DNA of 64,000 bases from an uncultured Acetatifactor sp. (GTDB lineage: Bacteria; Bacillota; Clostridia; Lachnospirales; Lachnospiraceae): positions 248,001 through 312,000 of the forward strand of contig CALWSL010000001.1 of assembly GCA_944384205.1 (NCBI GenBank). The letters are read 5' to 3'. Both the position numbers and the translations under genes were made by a program. Position 1 is the stretch's first letter, and the number at the start of each line of letters is the position of its first letter. Positions 1-7,175 of this stretch are shown in pieces. The notes under the pieces were generated by a model. The model searched no databases and was not told where the DNA came from. It saw only the letters and a program-made list of their open reading frames with translations.

Positions 1-773
1 CTGGCCTCATCCGATAAAATATCACCGAACATATTCTCTGTCAGAATCACATCAAACTGTGCCGGATCCTTTACCAGCTGCATGGCGCAGTTGTCCACCA
101 GCATATGCTCTAAGGTCACCTCTGGATAATCCTTTGCAACCTCCTCCACAACCTTTCTCCAAAGTCTTGAGGAATCCAACACATTTGCCTTATCCACGCT
201 GGTCACTTTTTTTCTGCGCTTCATGGCAATATCAAAGCCCTTGATGGCTATCCGGCGGATTTCGTTCTCGTCATAAGTCAGCGTGTCAATCGCTTTCCTT
301 ACGCCGTTTTCCTCGATTGTCCTGCGCTCGCCAAAATAAAGTCCTCCGGTAAGCTCTCTCATAATCAGCATATCAAATCCTGCCTTGCTGATTTCTTCCT
401 TCAGCGGACATGCTCCTGCAAGCTCGTCGTATAATACCGCAGGACGTAAATTCGCAAACAGATTCAGTTCCTTACGAATTTTCAGAAGTCCTGCTTCGGG
501 ACGAAGATTCGGAGGAAGCTGATACCACGGGGAGGTGGTCGTGTTTCCGCCGATGGAGCCCATAAGTACCGCATCCGCAGCCTTTGCAGTTGCAATCGCC
601 TCATCCGTCAGCGGTACGCCATGTACATCAATGGAAGCGCCGCCCATTAAAATATCCGTATAAATCATTTTGTGACCGTATTTTAAAGCTATTCTGTCCA
701 AAACCTTCTTTGCTTCCGCGACGATTTCCGGTCCGATTCCGTCGCCGGGAATACAGGTAATATGTAATTCCAT
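1..773 (-). CDS. leuB: 3-isopropylmalate dehydrogenase LeuB, C-terminus cut off by window edge
   Basis: Oxidatively decarboxylates 3-isopropylmalate in leucine synthesis (cytoplasmic, NAD-dependent). Reading the minus strand from the ATG at 773 gives [18 protein letters not shown], the classic N-terminus of isocitrate/isopropylmalate dehydrogenases. It is followed by the substrate-loop segment [14 protein letters not shown] and by the conserved Lys/Asp region [15 protein letters not shown] and then [15 protein letters not shown]. About 257 codons are visible of a usual 350-360; the rest lies to the left of the window. The start has GGAGG five bases upstream. A hairpin at 820-844 separates it from yajC, so it probably begins its own unit. 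The family call is firm; confusion with tartrate dehydrogenase is unlikely given the motif set. Confidence 0.95.
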   Translation of the reverse strand, partial: MELHITCIPGDGIGPEIVAEAKKVLDRIALKYGHKMIYTDILMGGASIDVHGVPLTDEAIATAKAADAVLMGSIGGNTTTSPWYQLPPNLRPEAGLLKIRKELNLFANLRPAVLYDELAGACPLKEEISKAGFDMLIMRELTGGLYFGERRTIEENGVRKAIDTLTYDENEIRRIAIKGFDIAMKRRKKVTSVDKANVLDSSRLWRKVVEEVAKDYPEVTLEHMLVDNCAMQLVKDPAQFDVILTENMFGDILSDEA

Positions 774-819
774 AACATCCTCCGTTTAATAAATTCTGAT
801 TTTTATCTTTAATAGCAAA

Positions 820-844
820 GCAGTGCCATACAAACTGGCACTGC
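820..844 (-). terminator. Hairpin between yajC and leuB, probable terminator of the vanY-tgt-yajC unit
   Basis: Perfect 9-bp inverted repeat GCAGTGCCA / TGGCACTGC with a 7-base loop. It lies 24 bases past the yajC stop on the minus strand. The following minus-strand sequence is TTTGCTATT, so the T-tract is weak and termination may be partial, allowing some read-through into leuB. Confidence 0.55.
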
Positions 845-868
845 CTCATCTTTCTCAAAAAAATGCGA

Positions 869-1180
869 TTAATTCTCGCCTGCTTTCTCTACACGACTGA
901 TTGCAGATTTCTCCATTGGAATACGGCAGTTCTTATTGTTACCAAACTCTACAATAACAGTGTCATCTGATATATCGATTACGATTCCGTAAAATCCTGA
1001 TGTGGTTAATACACAATCCCCGGCTTCCAGCGATGCCAGCATAGAAGCGACTCTCTTCTGTTCTTTTTTCTGCGGTCTCATAAAGAAAAACCACAAAGCG
1101 CCAAACATAATCACATATACAAGTACAATACTTATGAGGCTCATGCCGCCTGCTGCTGCCTCAGTTAATAAAATTCCCAT
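869..1180 (-). CDS. yajC: Preprotein translocase accessory subunit YajC
   Basis: Small membrane protein of the Sec translocase accessory complex. The 103-residue product starts MGILLTEAAAGG, has one transmembrane helix at about residues 13-34, then the family signature FFMRPQKKEQKR and a cytoplasmic beta-rich domain (LEAGDCVLTTSGFYGIV). I chose the ATG at 1180, preceded by TGGAGGAAGA, over an upstream in-frame ATG at 1237, which would add 19 residues not typical of the family. It follows tgt by about 70 bases on the same strand. The tgt-yajC order is common in bacteria, where both often sit near secDF. Confidence 0.93.
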   Translation of the reverse strand: MGILLTEAAAGGMSLISIVLVYVIMFGALWFFFMRPQKKEQKRVASMLASLEAGDCVLTTSGFYGIVIDISDDTVIVEFGNNKNCRIPMEKSAISRVEKAGEN

Positions 1181-1249
1181 TCTTCCTCCATTCCGGCGCA
1201 GGGCGCCTAAAAAGCTTTTCAAATAGATATCATACACAAAAATAGTTCA

Positions 1250-2383
1250 TTATTCAAGTGGTGTCGCCATATTTTCTAATTTTTGTTTCTTGTACTGTGC
1301 AAATCGTCCCTCATCCAGCGCTTCCCTGATTTCTTCCATCATCGTATTATAAAAATACAGATTGTGTAAAACACATAATCTCATTCCCAGCATTTCCTTC
1401 GCTTTTAAAAGATGACGGATATATGCCCTGGAATATCGTTTGCATGCAGGACAGCCGCAGCCTTCCTCTATGGGTCTGTCATCCAGCTCATATTTGGCAT
1501 TGAAAAGATTAATCTTTCCATGGTTAGTATACAGATGCCCGTGCCTGCCGTTTCTGGTGGGGTATACACAGTCGAAGAAATCCACTCCGCGCTCTACTCC
1601 CTCCAATATATTTGCAGGCGTTCCGACGCCCATCAGGTACGTAGGCTTCTCAAGGGGCAGATACGGCACCACTTCATCAAGAATATGATACATCTCCTCA
1701 TGGGTTTCACCCACGGCAAGTCCGCCCACCGCATATCCGTCCAGATTCATTTCCGAAATTCTTTTGGCGTGTTCGATTCGGATATCCGCATAAACTGCAC
1801 CCTGATTAATGCCGAAAAGCATCTGTTTGGGATTTACGGTATCCTCCAGCGCATTCAGGCGATTCATTTCCGCCCGGCAGCGCTCCAGCCATCTGGTTGT
1901 CCGCTCCACGGAAGCCTGTACATAATTTCTGTCCGCCTTACTGGGAGCGCATTCATCAAACGCCATGGCAATCGTGGAACCCAGATTCGACTGAATCTGC
2001 ATACTTTCCTCCGGTCCCATAAAAATTTTTCGCCCGTCTATATGAGAATGAAAATAAACACCCTCTTCTTTTATCTTTCTAAGCCCCGCCAGGGAAAATA
2101 CCTGAAACCCACCGGAATCGGTCAGAATCGGTTTGTTCCATGACATAAATTTATGAAGTCCTCCCAGCTTCCTGATAATATGGTCGCCGGGGCGCACATG
2201 CAGATGATAGGTATTTGATAGCTCCACCTGTGTCTTTATCTGCTCCAAATCCTGTGTGGAAACCGCTCCCTTTATCGCTGCCACCGTTCCTACATTCATA
2301 AATACCGGAGTCTGAATCACACCGTGTACGGTAGAAAGTTCTCCGCGCTTCGCTCTTCCCTCCTGCTTTATTAAACGATACAT
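1250..2383 (-). CDS. tgt: tRNA-guanine transglycosylase (queuine tRNA-ribosyltransferase)
   Basis: Exchanges G34 of GUN-anticodon tRNAs for the queuosine precursor preQ1. The 377-residue protein has the expected family length. Visible motifs are the catalytic/substrate region LTDSGGFQVFSLAGLRK at about residues 88-104, the second catalytic aspartate region FFDCVYPTRNGRHGHLYT, and the zinc site made of the Cys pair in CGCPACKRYSR plus a further His (VLHNLYFY). Its ATG directly abuts the TAG stop of the upstream carboxypeptidase gene, so the two are almost certainly co-transcribed and translationally coupled. Confidence 0.97.
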   Translation of the reverse strand: MYRLIKQEGRAKRGELSTVHGVIQTPVFMNVGTVAAIKGAVSTQDLEQIKTQVELSNTYHLHVRPGDHIIRKLGGLHKFMSWNKPILTDSGGFQVFSLAGLRKIKEEGVYFHSHIDGRKIFMGPEESMQIQSNLGSTIAMAFDECAPSKADRNYVQASVERTTRWLERCRAEMNRLNALEDTVNPKQMLFGINQGAVYADIRIEHAKRISEMNLDGYAVGGLAVGETHEEMYHILDEVVPYLPLEKPTYLMGVGTPANILEGVERGVDFFDCVYPTRNGRHGHLYTNHGKINLFNAKYELDDRPIEEGCGCPACKRYSRAYIRHLLKAKEMLGMRLCVLHNLYFYNTMMEEIREALDEGRFAQYKKQKLENMATPLE

Positions 2384-3460
2384 CTATTCCAAATCCTCCC
2401 AAAATTCTTCCAATGTTATGCCCTTCTGCGTAATCACGGCAGCCGCCTCCAAGCCCACATATCTGAAATGCCATGGTTCATATTCGATTCCCGTAATATA
2501 TTCCTTGCCTTTCGGATAACGCAGAATAAATCCGAACCGGTAACTGTTTTCCACAAGCCAGATTCCCGCCTCCGTCTCTCCAAAGCCTTCATCCAGACAG
2601 GTATATTCATCCGACACAATATCCAGCGCCAGTCCGATCTGATGTTCGCTTGCTCCCGGCACCGTAACCGCCTGACTTGCCAGTTGATGCGCCTCCACAA
2701 AATTCATGCCCTGCTGCATATAGCGGGTGATTTTTCGGTTAAAAAGCATCTCCTGACGCTCCGTATCACGATAAGGAGAACAAATAACCAGATTGATTTC
2801 ATCCTCCTTTGCCGCTTGCAGCATATTGCGAAGATCGTCAATAATTCTTTCATCACAGCGCATGGTGCTGGTAATATTGCCAAGCTCAAAGCTATAATCC
2901 TCAGGAATGGAATGCTGCTTATTGATTAATACCAGCCGCCAGTCATCTTTGGAAAACTCATATGTATTTTCTGGATTTTTAACCGGGGTATCCGTTTCCT
3001 GCGTTCCGGCAGACTTCGGCTTTCTGTTCTCCGTGGACTTTAAAATATCCTCCGCCTTATATTTTCCTACGATGTCCAAGCCATGAGATATCTCGTCGTA
3101 CTCATAATCGTTTAAAACATCCCTGTCGTCCAATATCTCAACATCTTCTATATTCGGTTCTTCCTCCTCAGCCAATGAGACCTGATTCAGCATTTCCTCA
3201 TTCACAGACATTTCGCCGGAATCTTTTGGAGCCGTAATAAAAACCGGAAAGGAAAAACTGCTGTACACAACATAAAGCACCAAAGTCATCGACAGCATGA
3301 AAAAACGCTTGCCGTTTCGTTTACAGTAAGAAATCATGCAAAAAAGAAACACCCACAAGGACAGGATGGGCAAAATCAGGATACTGCATATTTTATTTTT
3401 CTTTCCAATTTTCAGCAAATCCAATCTGACACGTTCTTCTATTGATTTATTCATTTGCAT
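2384..3460 (-). CDS. Membrane-anchored D-Ala-D-Ala carboxypeptidase, VanY-like (M15B)
   Basis: Predicted peptidoglycan-trimming metallopeptidase removing the terminal D-Ala. The 358-residue protein has a hydrophobic N-terminal stretch with two membrane segments (about 24-45 and 52-72), an acidic low-complexity linker, then the catalytic domain. Zinc-site motifs are SEHQIGLALDIV (SxHxxGxAxD) and EPWHFRYVG, with SPYRDTERQEMLF upstream, as in VanY/DacY enzymes. The start ATG has AAAGG about five bases upstream; a second ATG lies two codons later. It is the first gene of a vanY-tgt-yajC unit, divergent from aroC. Nothing suggests glycopeptide resistance: no vanRS/HAX neighbours are present. Confidence 0.88.
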   Translation of the reverse strand: MQMNKSIEERVRLDLLKIGKKNKICSILILPILSLWVFLFCMISYCKRNGKRFFMLSMTLVLYVVYSSFSFPVFITAPKDSGEMSVNEEMLNQVSLAEEEEPNIEDVEILDDRDVLNDYEYDEISHGLDIVGKYKAEDILKSTENRKPKSAGTQETDTPVKNPENTYEFSKDDWRLVLINKQHSIPEDYSFELGNITSTMRCDERIIDDLRNMLQAAKEDEINLVICSPYRDTERQEMLFNRKITRYMQQGMNFVEAHQLASQAVTVPGASEHQIGLALDIVSDEYTCLDEGFGETEAGIWLVENSYRFGFILRYPKGKEYITGIEYEPWHFRYVGLEAAAVITQKGITLEEFWEDLE

Positions 3461-3535
3461 ATCAGCCTTTTATCTAGCATTTTAGCTAATAATATCATAT
3501 ATTTTCTGCATGCGCATCATTTTTCTGCAAAAAAG

Positions 3536-3564
3536 TTGCTATTTGCCAAACAATTCGTTATAAT
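3536..3564 (+). promoter_or_regulatory. Promoter of aroC leader transcript
   Basis: -35 TTGCTA (3536-3541), exactly 17 bases, then a perfect -10 TATAAT (3559-3564). The predicted transcript start near 3571 is just left of the long hairpin, so the hairpin and repeats would be transcribed as an approximately 280-nt 5' leader. Confidence 0.75.
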
Positions 3565-3577
3565 GTGAACATTCAGA

Positions 3578-3652
3578 GCCAAGCAGATTTCCGGAAACAG
3601 AAGCGATGAATGCTTGCATTCAGAAGCGCCTGTTTCTGGAAATCTATTTGGC
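3578..3652 (+). repeat. Long near-perfect inverted repeat in aroC leader
   Basis: Left arm 3578-3600 (GCCAAGCAGATTTCC then GGAAACAG) is the reverse complement of 3630-3652 except at three positions. Two of these are G-U wobbles in RNA, so 22 of 23 positions can pair. Inside lie a short GCG/CGC pairing and a perfect TGAATGC-TT-GCATTCA hairpin. The outermost TTGGC can alternatively pair with the adjacent GCCAAA at 3656-3661. Confidence 0.85.
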
Positions 3653-3665
3653 GAAGCCAAACAAC
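3646..3665 (+). repeat. Direct repeat copy 1 containing TTTGGCgaaGCCAAA hairpin
   Basis: The 20-mer at 3646-3665 recurs exactly at 3814-3833, flanking the tandem array. Each copy contains a 6-bp stem TTTGGC/GCCAAA with a GAA loop. Confidence 0.85.
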
Positions 3666-3692
3666 GAGGAAATCCGCAGGATTTTCGAGTTT

Positions 3693-3805
3693 GGCTCTGA
3701 ATGGAGCCATAAGGGCTCTGAATGGAGCCATAAGGGCTCTGAATGGAGCCATAAGGGCTCTGAATGGAGCCATAGGGCTCTGAATGGAGTCATAGGGCTC
3801 TGAAT
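3693..3805 (+). repeat. Six tandem 20-21 bp units (GGCTCTGAATGGAGCC core)
   Basis: Units begin at 3693, 3714, 3735, 3756, 3776 and 3796. The first three are exactly 21 bp apart and the later ones 20 bp. Each complete unit carries GGCTC-TGAATG-GAGCC, a 5-bp stem with a 6-base loop. The fifth unit has one base change (GGAGTC) and the sixth is partial. The regular hairpin phasing, rather than a conserved reading frame, is what is kept. Confidence 0.9.
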
Positions 3806-3813
3806 ACAGAGAC

Positions 3814-3833
3814 ATTTGGCGAAGCCAAACAAC
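3814..3833 (+). repeat. Direct repeat copy 2 containing TTTGGCgaaGCCAAA hairpin
   Basis: Exact second copy of the 20-mer at 3646-3665. It ends four bases before the aroC ribosome-binding site (GGAGG at 3837-3841), so folding here could affect aroC translation. Confidence 0.85.
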
Positions 3834-3848
3834 ACTGGAGGTATCATA

Positions 3849-4952
3849 ATGGCAGGCTCATCATTCGGAACCATTTTTAAAATAACTACCTGGGGGGAAT
3901 CCCACGGCAAAGCGCTGGGCGTCGTCATTGACGGCTGTCCCGCGGGGCTTGAACTGTCTGAATCGGATATTCAGACCTATCTTGACAGGAGAAAACCGGG
4001 AACAAGCTCTATCACCACTCCCAGGAAAGAGGCTGATGAAGTGGAAATCCTATCCGGCGTCTTTGAAGGGCGTACCACAGGCGCTCCCATTTCCCTTATC
4101 GTCCGCAACACCTCGCAGATATCTAAGGATTACAGCGAAATTGCATCCTACTACCGCCCCGGTCATGCGGATTATACTTTTGATGCGAAATACGGCTTCC
4201 GGGATTATCGCGGCGGCGGACGCTCTTCGGGACGGGAAACCATCGGACGCGTGGCAGCCGGATCCATCGCCTGTAAAATATTAAAGGAAATGGGGATTGC
4301 GGTATGCGCCTATACCCGTTCTCTCGGTCCCATTGAAGCTGACTGTTCCCGTCCTGACAAAAAAATAATCCTGTCCACAAAAACGGCAATGCCGGACCTT
4401 GCGGCTGATGCAAAAGCGGTTGCTTATCTTGAGGAAGCCAAAAAGCGTTTTGATTCCGTGGGCGGCTCCATGGAATGTCTGATTACAGGTGTCCCCGCCG
4501 GAATCGGCGACCCCGTATTTGAAAAGCTGAACGCCAACCTTGCAAAAGCAGTCATGTCCATCGGCGCAGTCAAGGCGGTGGAAATCGGCGACGGAATGCA
4601 GGTATCCCAAAAATGCGGAAGTGAAAACAATGACGCTTTCCGCATGAAGAACGGAAAAGTGGTAAAAGAAACCAACCATGCAGGCGGTATCCTCGGCGGC
4701 ATGAGTGACGGCGATACGATTCTCGTAAGAGCACATGTAAAGCCCACTCCTTCTATTTACCGCACCCAGCAGACCGTAAACCGTGACGGCGAAGAAATCG
4801 ACGTGGCAATCAAGGGACGCCACGACCCTGTGATTGTTCCCAGGGCAGTCGTGGTTCTGGAATGTATGACTGCACTCACCGTTTTAGATGCCATGATGAT
4901 TAATATGTCCGCCAGACTGGATTCCCTGAAGGATTTTTACAACCAAAAATAA
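3849..4952 (+). CDS. aroC: Chorismate synthase
   Basis: Makes chorismate from EPSP, the last step of the shikimate pathway (reduced-FMN dependent). The 367-residue protein begins MAGSSFGTIFKITTWGESHG, the hallmark N-terminus. Further signatures are GCPAGLELSE, RRKPGTSSITTPRKE, the RDYRGGGRSSGRETIGRVAAG segment and the HDPVIVPRAVVVLE C-terminal motif. The ATG at 3849 sits 7 bases after GGAGG; an in-frame ATG at 3816 would place the ribosome site inside the coding region and adds non-family residues. It is a lone plus-strand gene behind an elaborate leader and ends in a strong bidirectional terminator. No other aro gene is adjacent. Confidence 0.97.
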   Translation: MAGSSFGTIFKITTWGESHGKALGVVIDGCPAGLELSESDIQTYLDRRKPGTSSITTPRKEADEVEILSGVFEGRTTGAPISLIVRNTSQISKDYSEIASYYRPGHADYTFDAKYGFRDYRGGGRSSGRETIGRVAAGSIACKILKEMGIAVCAYTRSLGPIEADCSRPDKKIILSTKTAMPDLAADAKAVAYLEEAKKRFDSVGGSMECLITGVPAGIGDPVFEKLNANLAKAVMSIGAVKAVEIGDGMQVSQKCGSENNDAFRMKNGKVVKETNHAGGILGGMSDGDTILVRAHVKPTPSIYRTQQTVNRDGEEIDVAIKGRHDPVIVPRAVVVLECMTALTVLDAMMINMSARLDSLKDFYNQK

Positions 4953-4968
4953 AACGCATATCAGAAAA

Positions 4969-5005
4969 CGGGCAGGAAGAAAACAAATTGTTTTTCTCCT
5001 GCCCG
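4969..5005. terminator. Bidirectional terminator between aroC and the lactonase gene
   Basis: Convergent genes share an inverted repeat CGGGCAGGA...TCCTGCCCG whose stem extends with AGAAAAC/GTTTTTCT around a short AAATT loop. On the minus strand the stem is followed by TTTTC. It lies between the aroC stop (4952) and the 5034 stop. Confidence 0.85.
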
Positions 5006-5033
5006 CTGTTATTCTATCTTCTATCTAAATATC

Positions 5034-6089
5034 TTACTCAGGCAATTTGCAGAATATAATACAGTTCGGCACATTCACCTTCAATCCGGGACCGTTCATA
5101 ATAATGGTTCCCGCCTCCAGATTCACATGGAAAAAGGTCATTTCATTGCTTTCATGGTTCAGGGACACCAGAAATTTATTGTTGGGAAACAATTCCGCAT
5201 CCTTCGGATATTCCCCGCTAATCGGAAGCGCCAGATTTTTAGTAAGTGTTCCGTCCTCCTGATTTACATTGTATATGACAACGGAATTATCACCTGCATT
5301 CGTGGTGAGCAGATAATTGTAATCTGCCGAAAAGCTGAGCGCGCTTGATGCGTTATTATTTCCCTTGCTCATTTTGGCAGTCTCCACCGTCTGTATTTTT
5401 TCAAAATAAGGAACATTGTTCCTGTCCTGATAGGAATAGACGTCTATATAGCACTTCCACTCGTGAAGAACATAAATAAATCTGCCATCCTTTGAAATCT
5501 TGATGAGTCTCGGACCGGACTCCATCTCACTGCGTACCACATCCGCAATTTTTACTTTTCCCTTCTGCGTATCAAAATGATAAACATTTACATGATCCAT
5601 CCCCTGATCCGTCACAAGCAGATATTTATTGTCATGGGTCATACGCGCACAGTTGATATGCGGTCTGAAATTGCGCTCTGCAATGGTTCCAAGACCCTTA
5701 TGATATATCTCATCCGTAATCTCGCCAATGGAACCGTCCTCATTCAGACGAAGCACTGTCAGTTTTCCGTCATGATATCCTGCCACAAACAGGAAGCTGT
5801 CGGAATAATCAACAGACACATAGCATCCTCTCATGCCGTTAATGGAAGCAAAGTTCAGCTTCTCAAGATTTCCGTCCGCCAAAATCCGATACGCCTCCAC
5901 CCCGAAATCCGTAATTGAATAGAGATATTTCTTATTGTGTGAAGTACAAATATAGGATGCGTTGGAAATCTCAATTTCATTTTTAAGAATAAATCGTCCC
6001 TTTTCCATATCTACATCGTATATTTTAATACCGTGACTATCCTTCTGTGTGTAGGTAGACACATATGCAACATATTTTTCTTTGCCCAT
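5034..6089 (-). CDS. Lactonase family protein, seven-bladed beta-propeller (6-phosphogluconolactonase-like)
   Basis: The 351-residue protein has the repeated blade pattern of the PF10282 lactonase family. It starts with YVAYVSTYTQKDSHGIKIYDVD and has repeated segments such as KYLYSITDFGVEAYRI, NKYLLVTDQGMDHVNVYHFD, GRFIYVLHEWKCYIDVYSY and NYLLTTNAGDNSVVIYNVN. It is cytoplasmic, with no signal peptide. Members include 6-phosphogluconolactonase of the pentose-phosphate route and muconate-cycle enzymes. No zwf or gnd is nearby, so the exact substrate is not fixed by context. The start has GGAGG seven bases upstream. It probably forms its own unit, with a terminator behind the upstream gene at 6198-6228. 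Confidence 0.82.
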   Translation of the reverse strand: MGKEKYVAYVSTYTQKDSHGIKIYDVDMEKGRFILKNEIEISNASYICTSHNKKYLYSITDFGVEAYRILADGNLEKLNFASINGMRGCYVSVDYSDSFLFVAGYHDGKLTVLRLNEDGSIGEITDEIYHKGLGTIAERNFRPHINCARMTHDNKYLLVTDQGMDHVNVYHFDTQKGKVKIADVVRSEMESGPRLIKISKDGRFIYVLHEWKCYIDVYSYQDRNNVPYFEKIQTVETAKMSKGNNNASSALSFSADYNYLLTTNAGDNSVVIYNVNQEDGTLTKNLALPISGEYPKDAELFPNNKFLVSLNHESNEMTFFHVNLEAGTIIMNGPGLKVNVPNCIIFCKLPE

Positions 6090-6197
6090 AGCTCAACCTC
6101 CATTATACCTCTGCTTTACTTAAATATAGCACAAAAGAACAATTTATGAAACACTTTTTTCTTTTATACGTTATTTCGGTAGAATATGCGCAGAAAA

Positions 6198-6228
6198 AGA
6201 GCTGCAACACAAAAAGTGTGCAGCTCTG
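6198..6228 (-). terminator. Rho-independent terminator of the 6233-6547 gene
   Basis: On the minus strand AGAGCTGCACAC - TTTTT - GTGTTGCAGCTCT is followed at once by TTTTCTG. The stem has 12 pairs with one bulge. It begins five bases after the stop codon. Confidence 0.9.
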
Positions 6229-6232
6229 AAAG

Positions 6233-6547
6233 TTACTTTTCTTCACATCCGCAGGTCTCGCCGCGTCCGGAAAAATCCTGCCATGGAGCCGTTCTCATGG
6301 AATCGTCAAAACGGTCAAAGCATCTGCTTTCTCTTCTCTCTTCGCGCCGTTCCTCGCGTCTGTCCTCGCATCTGTTTTCGCGTCTCTCTTCACGACATTC
6401 CTCACGTCTCTCGCATCGTTCTTCTCTCCGCTCTCTTCTGCAGCCATTATCCTCTTTGTCCTCTCTGCATCCGCAGGAGTCATTGCCACAAGCTCCATTA
6501 GAATTTCCGCAGCAACACAGTAAAAGTAATATAATAAGCCAATTCAT
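6233..6547 (-). CDS. Small Cys-capped, Arg/Glu-rich protein of unknown function
   Basis: I do not recognise a characterised family. The 104-residue product begins with a hydrophobic segment MNWLIILLLLCCCGNSNG (membrane anchor or signal, with a Cys triplet that could be lipidated or oxidised). A Cys-rich patch (CGNDSCGC) comes next, then about 55 residues of low-complexity R-E-E-R-R-C repeats, and a non-repetitive tail ending CGCEEK. A gene is supported by the ribosome site GAGGT eight bases before ATG and by a strong terminator right after the stop. The repeated CGT/GAG codons look like slippage-prone DNA. Its length may vary between strains. Confidence 0.7.
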   Translation of the reverse strand: MNWLIILLLLCCCGNSNGACGNDSCGCREDKEDNGCRRERREERCERREECREERRENRCEDRREERREERRESRCFDRFDDSMRTAPWQDFSGRGETCGCEEK

Positions 6548-6618
6548 ATTATTTACCTCTATGGTTTTACTGTATTGTATTCCCGCTTCTGTAATCTGTT
6601 GCCTGTCTGCGCAAGTTT

Positions 6619-7155
6619 TTACTTTTGCAAAAGTTCCTTTTTGATATAACGAAAGGTTTCTTTCTCTCCTTCTTCCGCTAACATCCGCAAAATTTTTTCA
6701 AGTATCTTGGCAGTTTCAGGATGAATGGGCACCTTACCCTTTCCGGGCAGATAATAGGCAAGAGGAGCGTCATCCGTGTAATCCTTTCCTTTATAGACCT
6801 TGCTTGCCGCGATGCGATCCATAATCATCTCCGCAATATATTTGGGAGGCATGGGAACCGGCACAAACAAGTCTCCGCCGCTCTGACTGCTGTAATCTAC
6901 CCAATACTCATAGTGATGTTTATTTCGTCCCTTATGATGGAGCCAGGCGCTGGAATAGCCTTTTATCTCGCGTTCTGCATTATTGGGGCTTCTGTCCCCC
7001 TGAAAATATTTCACACCCACCAGAAACTCCGTCGGACTGTACTTTGATAAATCATGTGTAATTCCCTGCTTATATAACCCTACCCGAAAGCAGCCCTTCG
7101 CCACCAGATATTTGTGATATGTGATTGTTTTAAAATGTTTCCAAGCATTACTCAT
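6619..7155 (-). CDS. DUF5662 family protein
   Basis: The 178-residue protein matches the DUF5662 pattern as I know it: MSNAWKHFKTITYHKYLV, GLYKQGITHDLSKYSPTEF, AWLHHKGRNKHHYEYWVDY, and the PVPMPPKYIAEMIMDRIAASK segment. Many conserved His and Asp residues (THDLSKYS, LHHKGRNKHH) suggest a metal-binding or hydrolase-like fold, but no activity is established to my knowledge. It is cytoplasmic, with no membrane segment. It lies 20 bases downstream of the GH13-like gene, so the two are probably co-transcribed. The ribosome site is weak (GAGTAA), which fits a coupled distal gene. Confidence 0.78.
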   Translation of the reverse strand: MSNAWKHFKTITYHKYLVAKGCFRVGLYKQGITHDLSKYSPTEFLVGVKYFQGDRSPNNAEREIKGYSSAWLHHKGRNKHHYEYWVDYSSQSGGDLFVPVPMPPKYIAEMIMDRIAASKVYKGKDYTDDAPLAYYLPGKGKVPIHPETAKILEKILRMLAEEGEKETFRYIKKELLQK

Positions 7156-7175
7156 TGCGTTACTCGATTCCGTTC

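Larger units (their letters stand above)
3461..3848. other. 388-bp repeat-rich divergent region: aroC 5' leader
   Basis: This is the only stretch over 300 bases without a confidently assigned gene. In order on the plus strand it holds a consensus promoter, a roughly 75-nt near-perfect hairpin starting near the expected transcript start, a first TTTGGCgaaGCCAAA hairpin, six tandem 20-21 bp units, a second copy of the TTTGGCgaaGCCAAA hairpin, and the aroC ribosome site. A short reading frame (3606-3803) translates the repeats as GSEWSHK units. The last units are 20 rather than 21 bp, so the reading frame shifts, which argues against selection on a peptide. Confidence 0.7.

Noticed and set aside
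2384-3460. Vancomycin-resistance cluster, because of the VanY-like protein
   Set aside because: Only VanY-like chemistry is seen; no vanRS, vanH, ligase or vanX is next to it. VanY-like enzymes are common housekeeping peptidases.
3606-3803. Peptide-coding frame with GSEWSHK repeats
   Set aside because: No ribosome site before the ATG, and unit length changes from 21 to 20 bp near the end, so the frame is not kept. Left as a leader feature rather than a gene.
3693-3805. Tandem units as a CRISPR array
   Set aside because: The units are contiguous with no unique spacers and are only 20-21 bp long; no cas genes are nearby.
6186-6644. Ser/Leu-rich 152-codon plus-strand frame over the Cys/Arg-rich gene
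   Set aside because: It is the complement of the R-E repeat; the terminator and ribosome site match the minus strand.
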